Shown here piece by piece: positions 9,801 to 17,205 of a DNA stretch of 35,660 bases; the stretch's first letter is position 1, and every line of letters starts with the position of its first letter. Made by a program: the position numbers and the translations under genes. The stretch is taken from assembly GCA_026710865.1 (NCBI GenBank), contig JAPOQG010000247.1:1-35660 (forward strand). Reading direction: 5' to 3'. The DNA is from Acidimicrobiaceae bacterium. GTDB taxonomy: Bacteria; Actinomycetota; Acidimicrobiia; Acidimicrobiales; Aldehydirespiratoraceae. Below the pieces are notes generated by a model. The model made no database searches and was not told the DNA's origin. It saw only the letters and a list, made by a program, of their open reading frames with translations.

Positions 9801-10363
9801 TTGTTGCGTTCCTCCTGCGACGGGCCGTACCTCTTGAACCACTGGTTCGCCCCGATCTCCACCGTCGTCACTCCCGGACTCAGCTCGTAACGCACTGCGC
9901 GTTCCAAGGAGCGTGTGTTGCTGTTCGTGGTCTTGCTGCCCGCTATTCCGTACGCGAATCCGGGTTGCAGGCGGGAATCCATGCTCAGATACTTGGGCCG
10001 GAAGAGCGCCTCGAAGCCCACCTCCGACACGTCGTCGGCCACATGCACCACGTAGTTGCGACGGTCGGGGCTGAACTCGGGGTAGAACGTGAAATCCGAC
10101 GGTGCCGCCACGCTCTCGATGGTCAAGTGGTCCGGGCACATCACGAACTTGATCATCCCGGCTTGCGGTGTGGCCGCCCGAGCCGCGTCGGGCACGCACG
10201 GCGGCAACAGCAACTCCTTCCCGCCGAGAGCCGACTGCTGCGAAGAGCCCTGGCTCCCCTGCGCGGCCGCCGGGCCGGGGGCCAGCACCGCCGCCAACAC
10301 CGCCAACGCCGCCAATGCCGGACAGAGATGCCGCAACCGGCGGGTGATTGCAGAAGCCGTCAT
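6827..10363 (-). CDS. Exported surface protein with GLUG repeats, Calx-beta-like, Fn3 and Ig-like domains and a C-terminal EF-hand/dockerin-like segment
   Basis: Signal peptide LAALAVLAAVLAPGPAAAQG; GLUG motifs (GGLVGVNAGAIIASYATGNVG, GGLVGQNSGPITASYVAG); Calx-beta-like 'DDALDESDETFTVTVTAV'; Fn3 'PGPVTALELSATAGSVTVSWQAP'; C-term 'RYDANDDGKIDMPEYQTALADYLGGSLTIEDLMTVRAAYA'. Confidence 0.9.
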   Translation of the reverse strand: MTASAITRRLRHLCPALAALAVLAAVLAPGPAAAQGSQGSSQQSALGGKELLLPPCVPDAARAATPQAGMIKFVMCPDHLTIESVAAPSDFTFYPEFSPDRRNYVVHVADDVSEVGFEALFRPKYLSMDSRLQPGFAYGIAGSKTTNSNTRSLERAVRYELSPGVTTVEIGANQWFKRYGPSQEERNKGGGLWWTGSDKLARSRYTLQLVWRSPDTTLAAPAELSPLRTADYDTDDDGLIEVSSLAQLDAVRWDADGDGYADHGGPLHEGFPNALLGMGCPSTGCVGYELTADLDFDTNASGGADSGDDWWNFGHGWVPIGADTDHFSGVFEGNGHVISNLFIDSDSVKQSQATGYYRTEPGTGGEAGGTAEMRSIHLGLFEELARGGVIRNVGLGNVSVTRSFACIRSRHPHAGAYGFRLPCEQGRVGGLVGVSAGTISRSWVTGAVSNTITESYRLGSERRGIMVGGLVGQAHSSSVISASFASADVSADDVLVYPSARMSGEPIWVGGLVGVNAGAIIASYATGNVGAGSGFNGRHVVGGLVGQNSGPITASYVAGTLSGGYTHPLVRGTAGGSRVSHSYWDASTAGISFSSARGAGYSSAALQAPTGYTGIYANWNVDIDGDGSADDPWDFGTAGDYPKLRGVGPASDQMQQQAATYSISAAASAVEGQSATLTVTLSEAAPAGGVQFAVTAGYSDDATATSSDVGAIASPVTVPEGDTTVEVLAPTADDALDESDETFTVTVTAVTSGWAPSTDGAGTATVTIVDDDTAGVTVTATNPVAVDEGATATYTLVLDTQPSESVTITARSSDTDAATVSPASHIFTTANWNVPATFTVTALADDDTEDESVAISHRISRAGPAYETVPLGTVAVAVTDTTAPPQQKEANDQADQQGAAALPGPVTALELSATAGSVTVSWQAPDSGIAPSRYIVHLRPEGGKAGSGNTKTPRAKKTRVTFKNLEAGRTYKVWVRAQDGAARGERVTDTITLPHQDAPPASQQQPAEEVDTNTVVNQPPTVASPLGDINGLEPGDTRQVSLSGVFDDGDGDPLAVTARSSATGVATLSVASDYTSLTVRAAGEGTATITVTASDGRDTVSDTFTVTVTAAGTEPQSPEPDAEDAEAEETDPLERYDANDDGKIDMPEYQTALADYLGGSLTIEDLMTVRAAYARDAR

Positions 10364-10426
10364 GGTTACCGCCTTTCAGCGAACTCACATACACAACGAT
10401 CACAGGCCGACCAAGTAATAGCACAG

Positions 10427-10460
10427 CGATCATGTGCCGATCAATGACGGTCATGTCCGA
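10427..10460. repeat. Short direct repeats upstream of the surface-protein gene (CGATCATGTGCCGA / CGGTCATGTCCGA)
   Basis: Near-identical 13-14-mers at 10427 and 10448; a weaker relative (CGATCACAGGCCGA) starts at 10397. Confidence 0.35.
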
Positions 10461-10575
10461 GGACACCACCGCGCCCCGGAACTTGGTCCCGCCCGCCTCC
10501 ACCGCCCCGAGAAGTTGGTTCGTCTGCCTCTGGCCCTCATCTCTTGATGTCGCGCCGGGAGGTGACCACTCGACG

Positions 10576-10914
10576 TCAGTGGTTGAGCAAGGTTCTGACG
10601 ATCGTGTCCACCTGCAAGCTCGTGTCGGCGTCGATGGCGCCGATCTTGTGGAGCAGGCGCCGAATGCTGACGGAGCGGATCAACTCGCACTGGACATAGC
10701 TGGTGCGGTGAAGACCCGTCGCGCCGTTGGCTTGCACCTCGACGTGCAGCGATAGCCGGCGATGCGTCGTGGTGAGGGGAGCGAGGATCACAAAAGGAAA
10801 GCCCGCACCGAACGTGTCCGGCGGTCCGAGAACCAATGCTGGACGCCGTGAGGCGGGCTCGCCGGGGTGTGACGGCCCGAAATCGACGAGCCACAGCTCG
10901 TCAAGCGATGCCAT
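10576..10914 (-). CDS. MazF/PemK-like endoribonuclease toxin
   Basis: 'LWLVDFGPSHPGEPASRRPALVLGP', 'FVILAPLTTT', 'TSYVQCELIRSVSIRRLLHKIGAID' are MazF/PemK-family signatures; overlaps the upstream RHH-type antitoxin ORF. Confidence 0.85.
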   Translation of the reverse strand: MASLDELWLVDFGPSHPGEPASRRPALVLGPPDTFGAGFPFVILAPLTTTHRRLSLHVEVQANGATGLHRTSYVQCELIRSVSIRRLLHKIGAIDADTSLQVDTIVRTLLNH

Positions 10915-11137
10915 CGGAAACGTGGGACGACTCTGCCTCCGCGAGATAGTCGGACCATGCCTCGAGGTCGCCGCGCATGGCGGCCAACTCCTCCTGCACC
11001 CGCAGGCCGAATCGCAGTCGCCGGAGGGCCTCGGCAGCCTGGCGTACCGTCTCGGTAAGGGTGTCCCCCGTCTCGTTGCTCATGTCGAGGAGGCGGGAAT
11101 GGGTTTCGCGGTCTACCCGGACGGTCGTCGTCTCCAC
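10901..11137 (-). CDS. Ribbon-helix-helix antitoxin (MazE-like partner)
   Basis: METTTVRVDRETHSRLLDMSNETGDTLTETVRQAAEALRR is Arc/MetJ-like; 14-bp overlap with the MazF-like ORF, antitoxin first. Confidence 0.8.
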   Translation of the reverse strand: METTTVRVDRETHSRLLDMSNETGDTLTETVRQAAEALRRLRFGLRVQEELAAMRGDLEAWSDYLAEAESSHVSDGIA

Positions 11138-11157
11138 AAGCCGGAGGCTACTGGGAT

Positions 11158-11175
11158 GTCTACAAATCGTCTACA
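11158..11175 (-). promoter_or_regulatory. Candidate antitoxin operator: GTCTACA direct repeats, 11-bp period
   Basis: GTCTACA at 11158-11164 and 11169-11175, about 20 bp upstream of the antitoxin start; a related GTCTACC at 11111-11117. Confidence 0.45.
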
Positions 11176-11287
11176 CATTGTGCGGGGCGTGTTGATGCGT
11201 ACTTCGGCCCGATGTCACGCTCGCCTCGAAATCTGCACGGGTTCTACTCACATATGACGGGTTTCTCTACAGATTTCGGTCGAGTTG

Positions 11288-13576
11288 TCAGTCGGGCAGC
11301 ACCGTGATGCTGGAGAAGCACATCTCGTCGACGGTGCCCTCGTTCCAGGTGATGTAGCGGGGCTCGGGCATGAACTGCAGGGTGCGGTCCCACCAGCACT
11401 CGAAGCGGACCATGTCGCCCCGCTCGATGCGGATGTCCTCGACCGGCTCGTAGTTGAGCTGCCACTCGAAGTCCCACACCGGGATGTCGAGCAGGATCCG
11501 CTCATCGGGCGTGTCGGGGTGCAGGGTCATGCGGTAGGCCGCGCCGAACTCGTGCATGTGGCCGAGCACGGTGTGGATCGTGCCGGTGCTGCGGGCGGGC
11601 AGGTCGCAGGAGCTGTAGCCGATGCTGCCGTCGAGGTCGTCGTAGTCGTCGACGGTGCCGCCGCACTGCGCCAGCAGCAGGCCGGGGATGAGCGGGGCGA
11701 AGTCGTCGTACTTCTCGCCGATCTCGGCCAGCACGTTGGCCCGCACGCACAGGTTCACGTAGCCGTCGATGGTGGCGGCCCGCTCGGCCGCGACAGCCTC
11801 CTCCTCGGGGGTGCACGGGATCTCGGCCGGGGTGACGTAGTCGTTGCTCCCGACGTGGGTCATGCCCGCGGCCACCTCGGCGGCGGTGGCCGTGTCGAGG
11901 ATGATCCAGGAGCCGTCGGGCGGGGTGTCGTGGTCGTAGTGGTAGTGGATCTGGTTGACGATCATGTCGCCGGGCCACAGGTAGAGGCCGTAGCCGTCGG
12001 GGTAGATGACCGGCGACTGGCCCGGCGCCCAGCCCTGGATCGAGTACACGCCGTCGCTGAAGAGCCCCGACAGCCCGAAGCACGTCCAGCCGGGCTCGTC
12101 GGGGAAGCCCTCGGCCGCCTCGATCCCGTCCTCGGCCGCGATCTTGGCCGCGACCTCCTCAGCGGCGCCGGCCGGCACCCGGTAGACGATGGCGTGGTGC
12201 ACGACCGGCGCCTGGTCGGGCCGGAACTCGAAGCCCTTGACCCAGTTGCCGTCGCCCTCGGGGTCGGCCACCTCGTGGACCTGGCAGCGGTAGTCGTCCT
12301 TCTTGACCGGCCGGCCGTCGGCGCGGGAGTAGCCGGTGTACAGCCCGTCACGGGGCCCGATCCTCTGGTCCTCCTCTATGGGGAGGATGGCCTGGACCCG
12401 GGCCACGAGCGGGGTGCTGGGCCGCACGTCGAGGCCGCCGCCGGAGTCGGCCCACGCCTTGACGGCCGCCTTCTCCTCCTCGCTGAGCGACCAGTCGTGC
12501 ACGAACTCCGGGCTCAGGTCCGACGGCAGCCACGGCGGCATGAAGCCGATGCCGGTGACGAAGGCGATGTCGTCGGCGATGGCGGCCGCGTCGCCGGCGG
12601 TGTCGAGCGCGAGGGTGCTCCAGGCCGGGCCGCCGGTGGTGTGGCAGCTCACGCAGCGGGTCTCCAGGATCGGCTGCACGGTCGCGGCGAACCGGCCCGC
12701 CGCGATCTCGGTGGACGGGATCTCGCGGCGCAGGTCGCCGGTCGGCTCCGAGCCGATCTCGACCCGGTCGGCGACCAGCTCGAAGGCGAGGACCACCTCG
12801 TCGGAGGTGTGCACCAGCCGGGCGATGTTGATGGGGCCGACGTCGTAGTCGCTGGTCAACACCGTCGCCGACATCGCCGCGGTCAGGCCGTCGGGGGTGA
12901 CGGTGACGGTGCCGGTGAACGTCTCGGTGCGGGTGGTCTCCTTGACGGTCAGCTCGCCGGTCACGGCGATGTCGTAGGCGGCGCCGTCGGCGAATCCGGC
13001 GTCGAGGCCCTCGATGGAGGTGGGCTTGAAGCGGACGAACGGCCAGTGGCTCGACTCCAGGTAGTCGTGGCGGATGCGCTTGTCGCGCAGGGCGGAGTCC
13101 GACCGGAACATCTCCACGTTGACGACGATCTCGCCGATCCGGCTCGCGGCCAGGTCGATCAGGTTCACGGCGATCTCGCCGGCCATCACCGTCGTGGTGC
13201 CCACCGTGGTGCGTGACAGCCCGCCGAGGCGTTCGGTGATGTGGTAGCTGGCCCGCGACCCGGCTCCGGGCACTATGCGGTACAGCCGCTCGGTCTCGAC
13301 GTCGAAGTCCTCGGGGTCGTCGACGTCCACCACCGGGGGAGCGACGACCTCGCCCCTCGTCGTCAGCTCGGAGTGATCGACCTCGCCGTCGACGTCACCG
13401 GTGACGCCGCCGTCGACCGCGCCGTCGACGGCCACATCCACAGCATCGACGGCCACATCGACGGCCGTCTCGACCGTGTCGAACCACTGGCCCCGGGTCA
13501 GGAACGCAGTCGTGCCGATCACCAGCACCGCCAGGATCGCCACCCGGCCCGGGTCGAGTCTCCGCCACCACGACAC
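11288..13576 (-). CDS. Membrane-anchored fusion: YceI-like domain, c-type heme motif and PHM/DBH-like copper type II monooxygenase-like domain
   Basis: N-terminal TM; low-complexity VDVAVDAVDVAVDG linker; YceI-like 'SDSALRDKRIRHDYLESSHWPFVRFKPTSI'; CVSCH (CxxCH); copper-site-like motifs 'VVHHAIVYRV', 'NQIHYHYDHDTPPDGS', 'VLGHMHEFGAAYRMTL'. Confidence 0.8.
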   Translation of the reverse strand: MSWWRRLDPGRVAILAVLVIGTTAFLTRGQWFDTVETAVDVAVDAVDVAVDGAVDGGVTGDVDGEVDHSELTTRGEVVAPPVVDVDDPEDFDVETERLYRIVPGAGSRASYHITERLGGLSRTTVGTTTVMAGEIAVNLIDLAASRIGEIVVNVEMFRSDSALRDKRIRHDYLESSHWPFVRFKPTSIEGLDAGFADGAAYDIAVTGELTVKETTRTETFTGTVTVTPDGLTAAMSATVLTSDYDVGPINIARLVHTSDEVVLAFELVADRVEIGSEPTGDLRREIPSTEIAAGRFAATVQPILETRCVSCHTTGGPAWSTLALDTAGDAAAIADDIAFVTGIGFMPPWLPSDLSPEFVHDWSLSEEEKAAVKAWADSGGGLDVRPSTPLVARVQAILPIEEDQRIGPRDGLYTGYSRADGRPVKKDDYRCQVHEVADPEGDGNWVKGFEFRPDQAPVVHHAIVYRVPAGAAEEVAAKIAAEDGIEAAEGFPDEPGWTCFGLSGLFSDGVYSIQGWAPGQSPVIYPDGYGLYLWPGDMIVNQIHYHYDHDTPPDGSWIILDTATAAEVAAGMTHVGSNDYVTPAEIPCTPEEEAVAAERAATIDGYVNLCVRANVLAEIGEKYDDFAPLIPGLLLAQCGGTVDDYDDLDGSIGYSSCDLPARSTGTIHTVLGHMHEFGAAYRMTLHPDTPDERILLDIPVWDFEWQLNYEPVEDIRIERGDMVRFECWWDRTLQFMPEPRYITWNEGTVDEMCFSSITVLPD

Positions 13577-13630
13577 GATCCAGTATGCCCCCGCGCGTGC
13601 CGCCGCCTCACCCGCCCGGGGGCGATGCCG

Positions 13631-13680
13631 GTCAGTCGAAGGATGCCAGCCAGTCGGTGGATGTCGGTCAGTCGATGTAG
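13631..13680. repeat. 18-bp imperfect tandem repeat (about 2.8 copies) spanning the 3' end of the RCC1-like gene
   Basis: gtcagtcgaaggatgcca / gccagtcggtggatgtcg / gtcagtcgatgtag. Confidence 0.5.
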
Positions 13681-15473
13681 GTCACGCCGTCGGGCGGGGC
13701 CCGCAGCGTGCCCCAGCACTCGACGGTGCCGTCCCACCGCAGCCCGCAGGTGTAGCCCTGGCCGACCTCCACGTCAGCGAACGACCCGGTGGGCGCAGTC
13801 TCCCTCCAGCCCCAGCATTCGACGGTGCCGTCCTTTCGCAGCCCGCACGAGTGCACCCCGGCAGAGACGGCAATGTACTCGTAGCCCAGTGCTACGAGCT
13901 GTCCGTGCGAATTGGAGCCCCAGCACTCGACATCGCCGTGGAGTCGTATTCCGCAGGTGTGGCTGTCGCCGGCCGCGATCGCAGAGAAGTGCCCCGTCGG
14001 GGCGTCCAGCCTCCCCGCGCTGGGGTTGCCCCAGCACTCGGCCGCATCCGTGTCGCGTATCCCGCAGGTGTGAGTGCTGCCCGCGGCGACGGCTGTGAAG
14101 ATGCCGGCGGGGGCGTCGGCCTGGCCGTGGGAGTTGGAGCCCCAGCACTCGACGGCACCGTCTGTACGCAGGCCGCAGGCGTGGCCGATGCCGGCAGTCA
14201 CCGCGTCGAACGGTCCGCCCGGGGCGTCGAGAACGCCGAATCGGTCGTATCCCCAGCACTCGACGGTCTGGTCGGCGCGCAGCCCGCAGGCGAAGTAGTT
14301 CCCGGTGTCCATGGCCCTGAAGCGCCCGCCGGGCGGTTCCATCTGGCCCACGAGGTCGGTGCCCCAGCACTCGACTGTGCCGTCGGCGCGCAGCCCGCAG
14401 GTGTGGTTGCCGCCGGCAGCCAGCGACTCGAACTCCTCGCTGGGAGGTTCGGCGCCCGCCACGAAGCGCCGGCCCCAGCATTGGATGGTCCCGTCGGTGC
14501 GCAGCCCGCAGCTGTGGTCGGCCGCGGCCGCGACCGCCTGGAACTGGCCGTCCGGCGCCGGGGTTGCGCCGAAGGCGTCCGATCCCCAGCACTCGGCCGT
14601 GCCGTCGGTGCTCACCGCGCAGGTGTGGTCCACTCCCGCCGCCAGCGTTGTGAAGGTCCCGCCGGGTGCGTCGGTCTTGCCCAGATAGTCCGACCCCCAG
14701 CACTCGGCCGTGCCATCGAGTCTCACCCCGCAGGTGTGGTCGGCGCCCGCGGCGATGGCGGTGAAGCGTTCCGTTCGACTGTCTGCCTGGCCAGCCTCGT
14801 TGGCGCCCCAGCACTGCACCGTGCCACCGCTGCGAAGAACGCAGGCGTGGCCGTGTCCAGCAGCCACCGCGGTGAAGTGTCCTCCGGGCGGGGTCAGGAA
14901 CTCGCGGTCGGCGCCTCCCCAGCACTCGACGTCGCCGTCGTCGCGCAGAGCACAGGTGAATCCGGCGCCCGCCGACAGGGCGATGAACTCACCTTCCGGC
15001 GGGTCGAGTACTCCTAGGAAATCCCCACCCCAGCACTCGATGCTGCCGTCGGTCCTGATGGCGCAGTTGTGGCCGGGTCCCGCTGAGATCGCCTTGAACT
15101 GGCCGTCGGGCGCATCGAGCAGGCCGCTCTGGTTGACGCCCCAGCAGTCGATGCCGCCGTCGGTGCGGATGGCGCACGTGTGCCAGAACCCGGCCGCCAC
15201 CGCAGTGAACGTCCCCTCGGCCGGCATGGGCACCGACGACGCGGGCACGTCGGCGTTCGAACGGCTGTCCTCGGCGGCTTCCTCGGCCTGATCGCCCTCC
15301 CCGGCCCCGGCAACGGGCGGGGCCGCCTCATCGGAGCACGCCGCGGCCACCAGCCCGGCCACCACCAACCAACAAGCGACCCGTCGAAGCGGCGCTTCGG
15401 CCCGACATGACTGCACCGTCCGGCGGCACCCGCTCCAGGCCGCAGCACTGGATCGGGCCTGGGGCATCGACAC
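13668..15473 (-). CDS. RCC1-like repeat lipoprotein (14 repeats of about 37 aa)
   Basis: Lipobox-like 'LVVAGLVAAAC'; 14 copies of 'F.AVAAG..HTCGLR.DGTVECWG', each with a C...C pair. The true start may lie downstream of 15473. Confidence 0.88.
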   Translation of the reverse strand: MSMPQARSSAAAWSGCRRTVQSCRAEAPLRRVACWLVVAGLVAAACSDEAAPPVAGAGEGDQAEEAAEDSRSNADVPASSVPMPAEGTFTAVAAGFWHTCAIRTDGGIDCWGVNQSGLLDAPDGQFKAISAGPGHNCAIRTDGSIECWGGDFLGVLDPPEGEFIALSAGAGFTCALRDDGDVECWGGADREFLTPPGGHFTAVAAGHGHACVLRSGGTVQCWGANEAGQADSRTERFTAIAAGADHTCGVRLDGTAECWGSDYLGKTDAPGGTFTTLAAGVDHTCAVSTDGTAECWGSDAFGATPAPDGQFQAVAAAADHSCGLRTDGTIQCWGRRFVAGAEPPSEEFESLAAGGNHTCGLRADGTVECWGTDLVGQMEPPGGRFRAMDTGNYFACGLRADQTVECWGYDRFGVLDAPGGPFDAVTAGIGHACGLRTDGAVECWGSNSHGQADAPAGIFTAVAAGSTHTCGIRDTDAAECWGNPSAGRLDAPTGHFSAIAAGDSHTCGIRLHGDVECWGSNSHGQLVALGYEYIAVSAGVHSCGLRKDGTVECWGWRETAPTGSFADVEVGQGYTCGLRWDGTVECWGTLRAPPDGVTYID

Positions 15474-15611
15474 CTCCTCCGGTCACTGGGCGGCCGGGCT
15501 CAGTATCGCGCCGTGGCGGAGCCCTTCACAGAGGTTTCTGAGAGCCGTCGGCCGACCCGGTCCGCTGACCCGGTCCGCCGGCTGCGAGGCCTCCCGCCGG
15601 CAGGCGGCTCC

Positions 15612-16607
15612 TCACTCCAGCGGGAATGGGAGCTGGAGCCACCACGGACGGTCGACGGTGTCGATGCGGTGCACCCACTTGACCCACCAGAAGCCCCGCC
15701 GGCCCGGAGCCACCAGCCGCACCGGCGCTCCGTGGCCCCGGCGCAGCGGCACGCCGTTGTAGCCGACGGCCAGGTACAGGTTCGGCGCGTCGCGAGCCGG
15801 GAACAGGCGGCTGTAGCCGGTCAGCGAGGTGACTTCCAGCGTGGGCCCGTCCACCGGCGGCAATAGCTCGGCGAGCGGCACTGCGTCCCAGGACTGGCGG
15901 CTCCACCATCCTCCCGTGCAGTCGAGATCGGCCTCCAACGGCCGGGCCTTCTCGTGCAGAGCCTCCAGCGCCAGCGGCTCGCCCGCGATGGTCAAGTCCC
16001 AACCGGCGGCGGGCACCCGCGGCGACCGGTCGTTGAGCCACATCGTGGTCGGCATCTCCGACGGATTGAACGAGGCGATCTCGTGGGAGCCGGTGAAGCG
16101 CCGGTTGTCGCCCACCGCCAGTTGCTGGATCCCGTAGGCGACCCCGGCGGCGGCCAGCGCGAGCCCGCCGCCGGCCAGAGCCCTGCGGTCGAGGTCGGTC
16201 ACGCGGGGACGGCCCGGCCGGCTCACGATGTGCCACACCACCAGCGGCGCCAGCAGCGCGGCCAGCAGGACATGGGTCCACAGCGCCGACCAGTAGCCCA
16301 CCCCGTGCCACAGCCCGGTGGCGTGCAGGATGCCCAGCACGACCGTGGCCGCCACCAGCACGCCCAGAAGCATCGACAGCCACCGGGTCGCTCGGCGGCG
16401 CTTCAACCCGGTGCGCACCGAGCCGCGGAGCTTGGCCGGGGCCAGGGCCAGCAGGCTCAGACCGGCCAGCGCATGCACGACGGTCACCCAGCGGGCCCAG
16501 CCGCTGCCGACGCCCCAGGACGCCAGACCGGTCACCGCGGCCACCGTCACCGCCACGGCCAGCAGGAGATCCACCCGCCGAGCCGTGAGCCATTTGGTAA
16601 TCGTCAT
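15612..16607 (-). CDS. Membrane-anchored molybdopterin-dependent oxidoreductase (sulfite-oxidase-like)
   Basis: N-terminal multi-TM cytochrome b561-like region; 'LDCTGGWWSRQSWDAVPLAELL' (Moco Cys region), 'SLTGYSRLFPARDAPNLYLAVGYNGVPLRRGHGAPVRLVAPGRRGFWWVKWVHRI'. Confidence 0.87.
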   Translation of the reverse strand: MTITKWLTARRVDLLLAVAVTVAAVTGLASWGVGSGWARWVTVVHALAGLSLLALAPAKLRGSVRTGLKRRRATRWLSMLLGVLVAATVVLGILHATGLWHGVGYWSALWTHVLLAALLAPLVVWHIVSRPGRPRVTDLDRRALAGGGLALAAAGVAYGIQQLAVGDNRRFTGSHEIASFNPSEMPTTMWLNDRSPRVPAAGWDLTIAGEPLALEALHEKARPLEADLDCTGGWWSRQSWDAVPLAELLPPVDGPTLEVTSLTGYSRLFPARDAPNLYLAVGYNGVPLRRGHGAPVRLVAPGRRGFWWVKWVHRIDTVDRPWWLQLPFPLE

Positions 16608-16627
16608 GTTATAATGTTCAATATAAC
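16608..16627. promoter_or_regulatory. AT-rich imperfect palindrome between divergent genes (GTTATA-N8-TATAAC)
   Basis: gttataatgttcaatataac lies directly against the ATG (16607) of the molybdoenzyme gene in a GC-rich region; possible promoter/operator. Confidence 0.4.
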
Positions 16628-16674
16628 TATCGCCTGATGGCCTCTACGGATGAACATGCTATACTTGGGAGGGC

Positions 16675-17205
16675 ATGACGGTGGAAGACGCGATTATCGG
16701 AGTGCTGGGCGCGGGCGTCTTGGGGATGCTCTGCTTCTTCTTTCAGTCGATCAAGTCGGACCTGCGCGACCTCGGCGAGCGCATGGGTCGAAGCGAGGCG
16801 ATCCTGATCAATGTCGTCGAGCGATTGACAAGGATCGAGACCGTCCAGGCTCAGCACGGCCGCATCCTTGCTCAGCACAGTCGTACGCTGGATGAGCACG
16901 GCCGCATCCTCGCCGAGCACGGTCGCAAGCTCGATGAGCACGGCCGCATCCTCGCCGAGCACAGTCGCATCCTTGCCGAGCACGGCCGCATCCTTGCCGA
17001 GCACAGTCGCATCCTCGCCGAGCACGGTCGCAAGCTCGATGAGCACGGCCGCATTCTTGCCGAGCACGGCCGCATCCTTGCCGGGCACAGTCGTACGCTC
17101 GATGAGCACAGTCGCATCCTTGCCGGGCACGGCCGCATGCTCGCCGAGATTGTGGGCTATGGGGAGCGGATCACCGCCCTGGAGGGTGCGGCAGCCGCCG
17201 GCTAG
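16675..17205 (+). CDS. Small membrane-anchored coiled-coil protein with 14 His-containing heptads
   Basis: Upstream GGGAGG; N-terminal TM 'AIIGVLGAGVLGMLCFFF'; array (E/Q/G)H(G/S)R(I/K/T/M)L(A/D) x14. Confidence 0.8.
   Translation: MTVEDAIIGVLGAGVLGMLCFFFQSIKSDLRDLGERMGRSEAILINVVERLTRIETVQAQHGRILAQHSRTLDEHGRILAEHGRKLDEHGRILAEHSRILAEHGRILAEHSRILAEHGRKLDEHGRILAEHGRILAGHSRTLDEHSRILAGHGRMLAEIVGYGERITALEGAAAAG
16852..17145 (+). repeat. 21-bp tandem repeat, 14 units, in frame
   Basis: Consensus gagcacggccgcatcctcgcc; 14 x 21 = 294 bp; keeps several alternative frames open. Confidence 0.95.

Noticed and set aside
13668-15473. Regular approx. 111-bp periodicity as a non-coding repeat array
   Set aside because: Fully explained by RCC1-like protein repeats.
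16872-17138. Cys/Arg-rich minus-strand 88-aa ORF (MRPCPARMRLCSSS...), superficially a Cys-rich peptide
   Set aside because: By-product of the 21-bp repeat read in another frame.
16852-17145. Possible CRISPR array
   Set aside because: Contiguous 21-bp units without spacers, encoding heptads in a good ORF.
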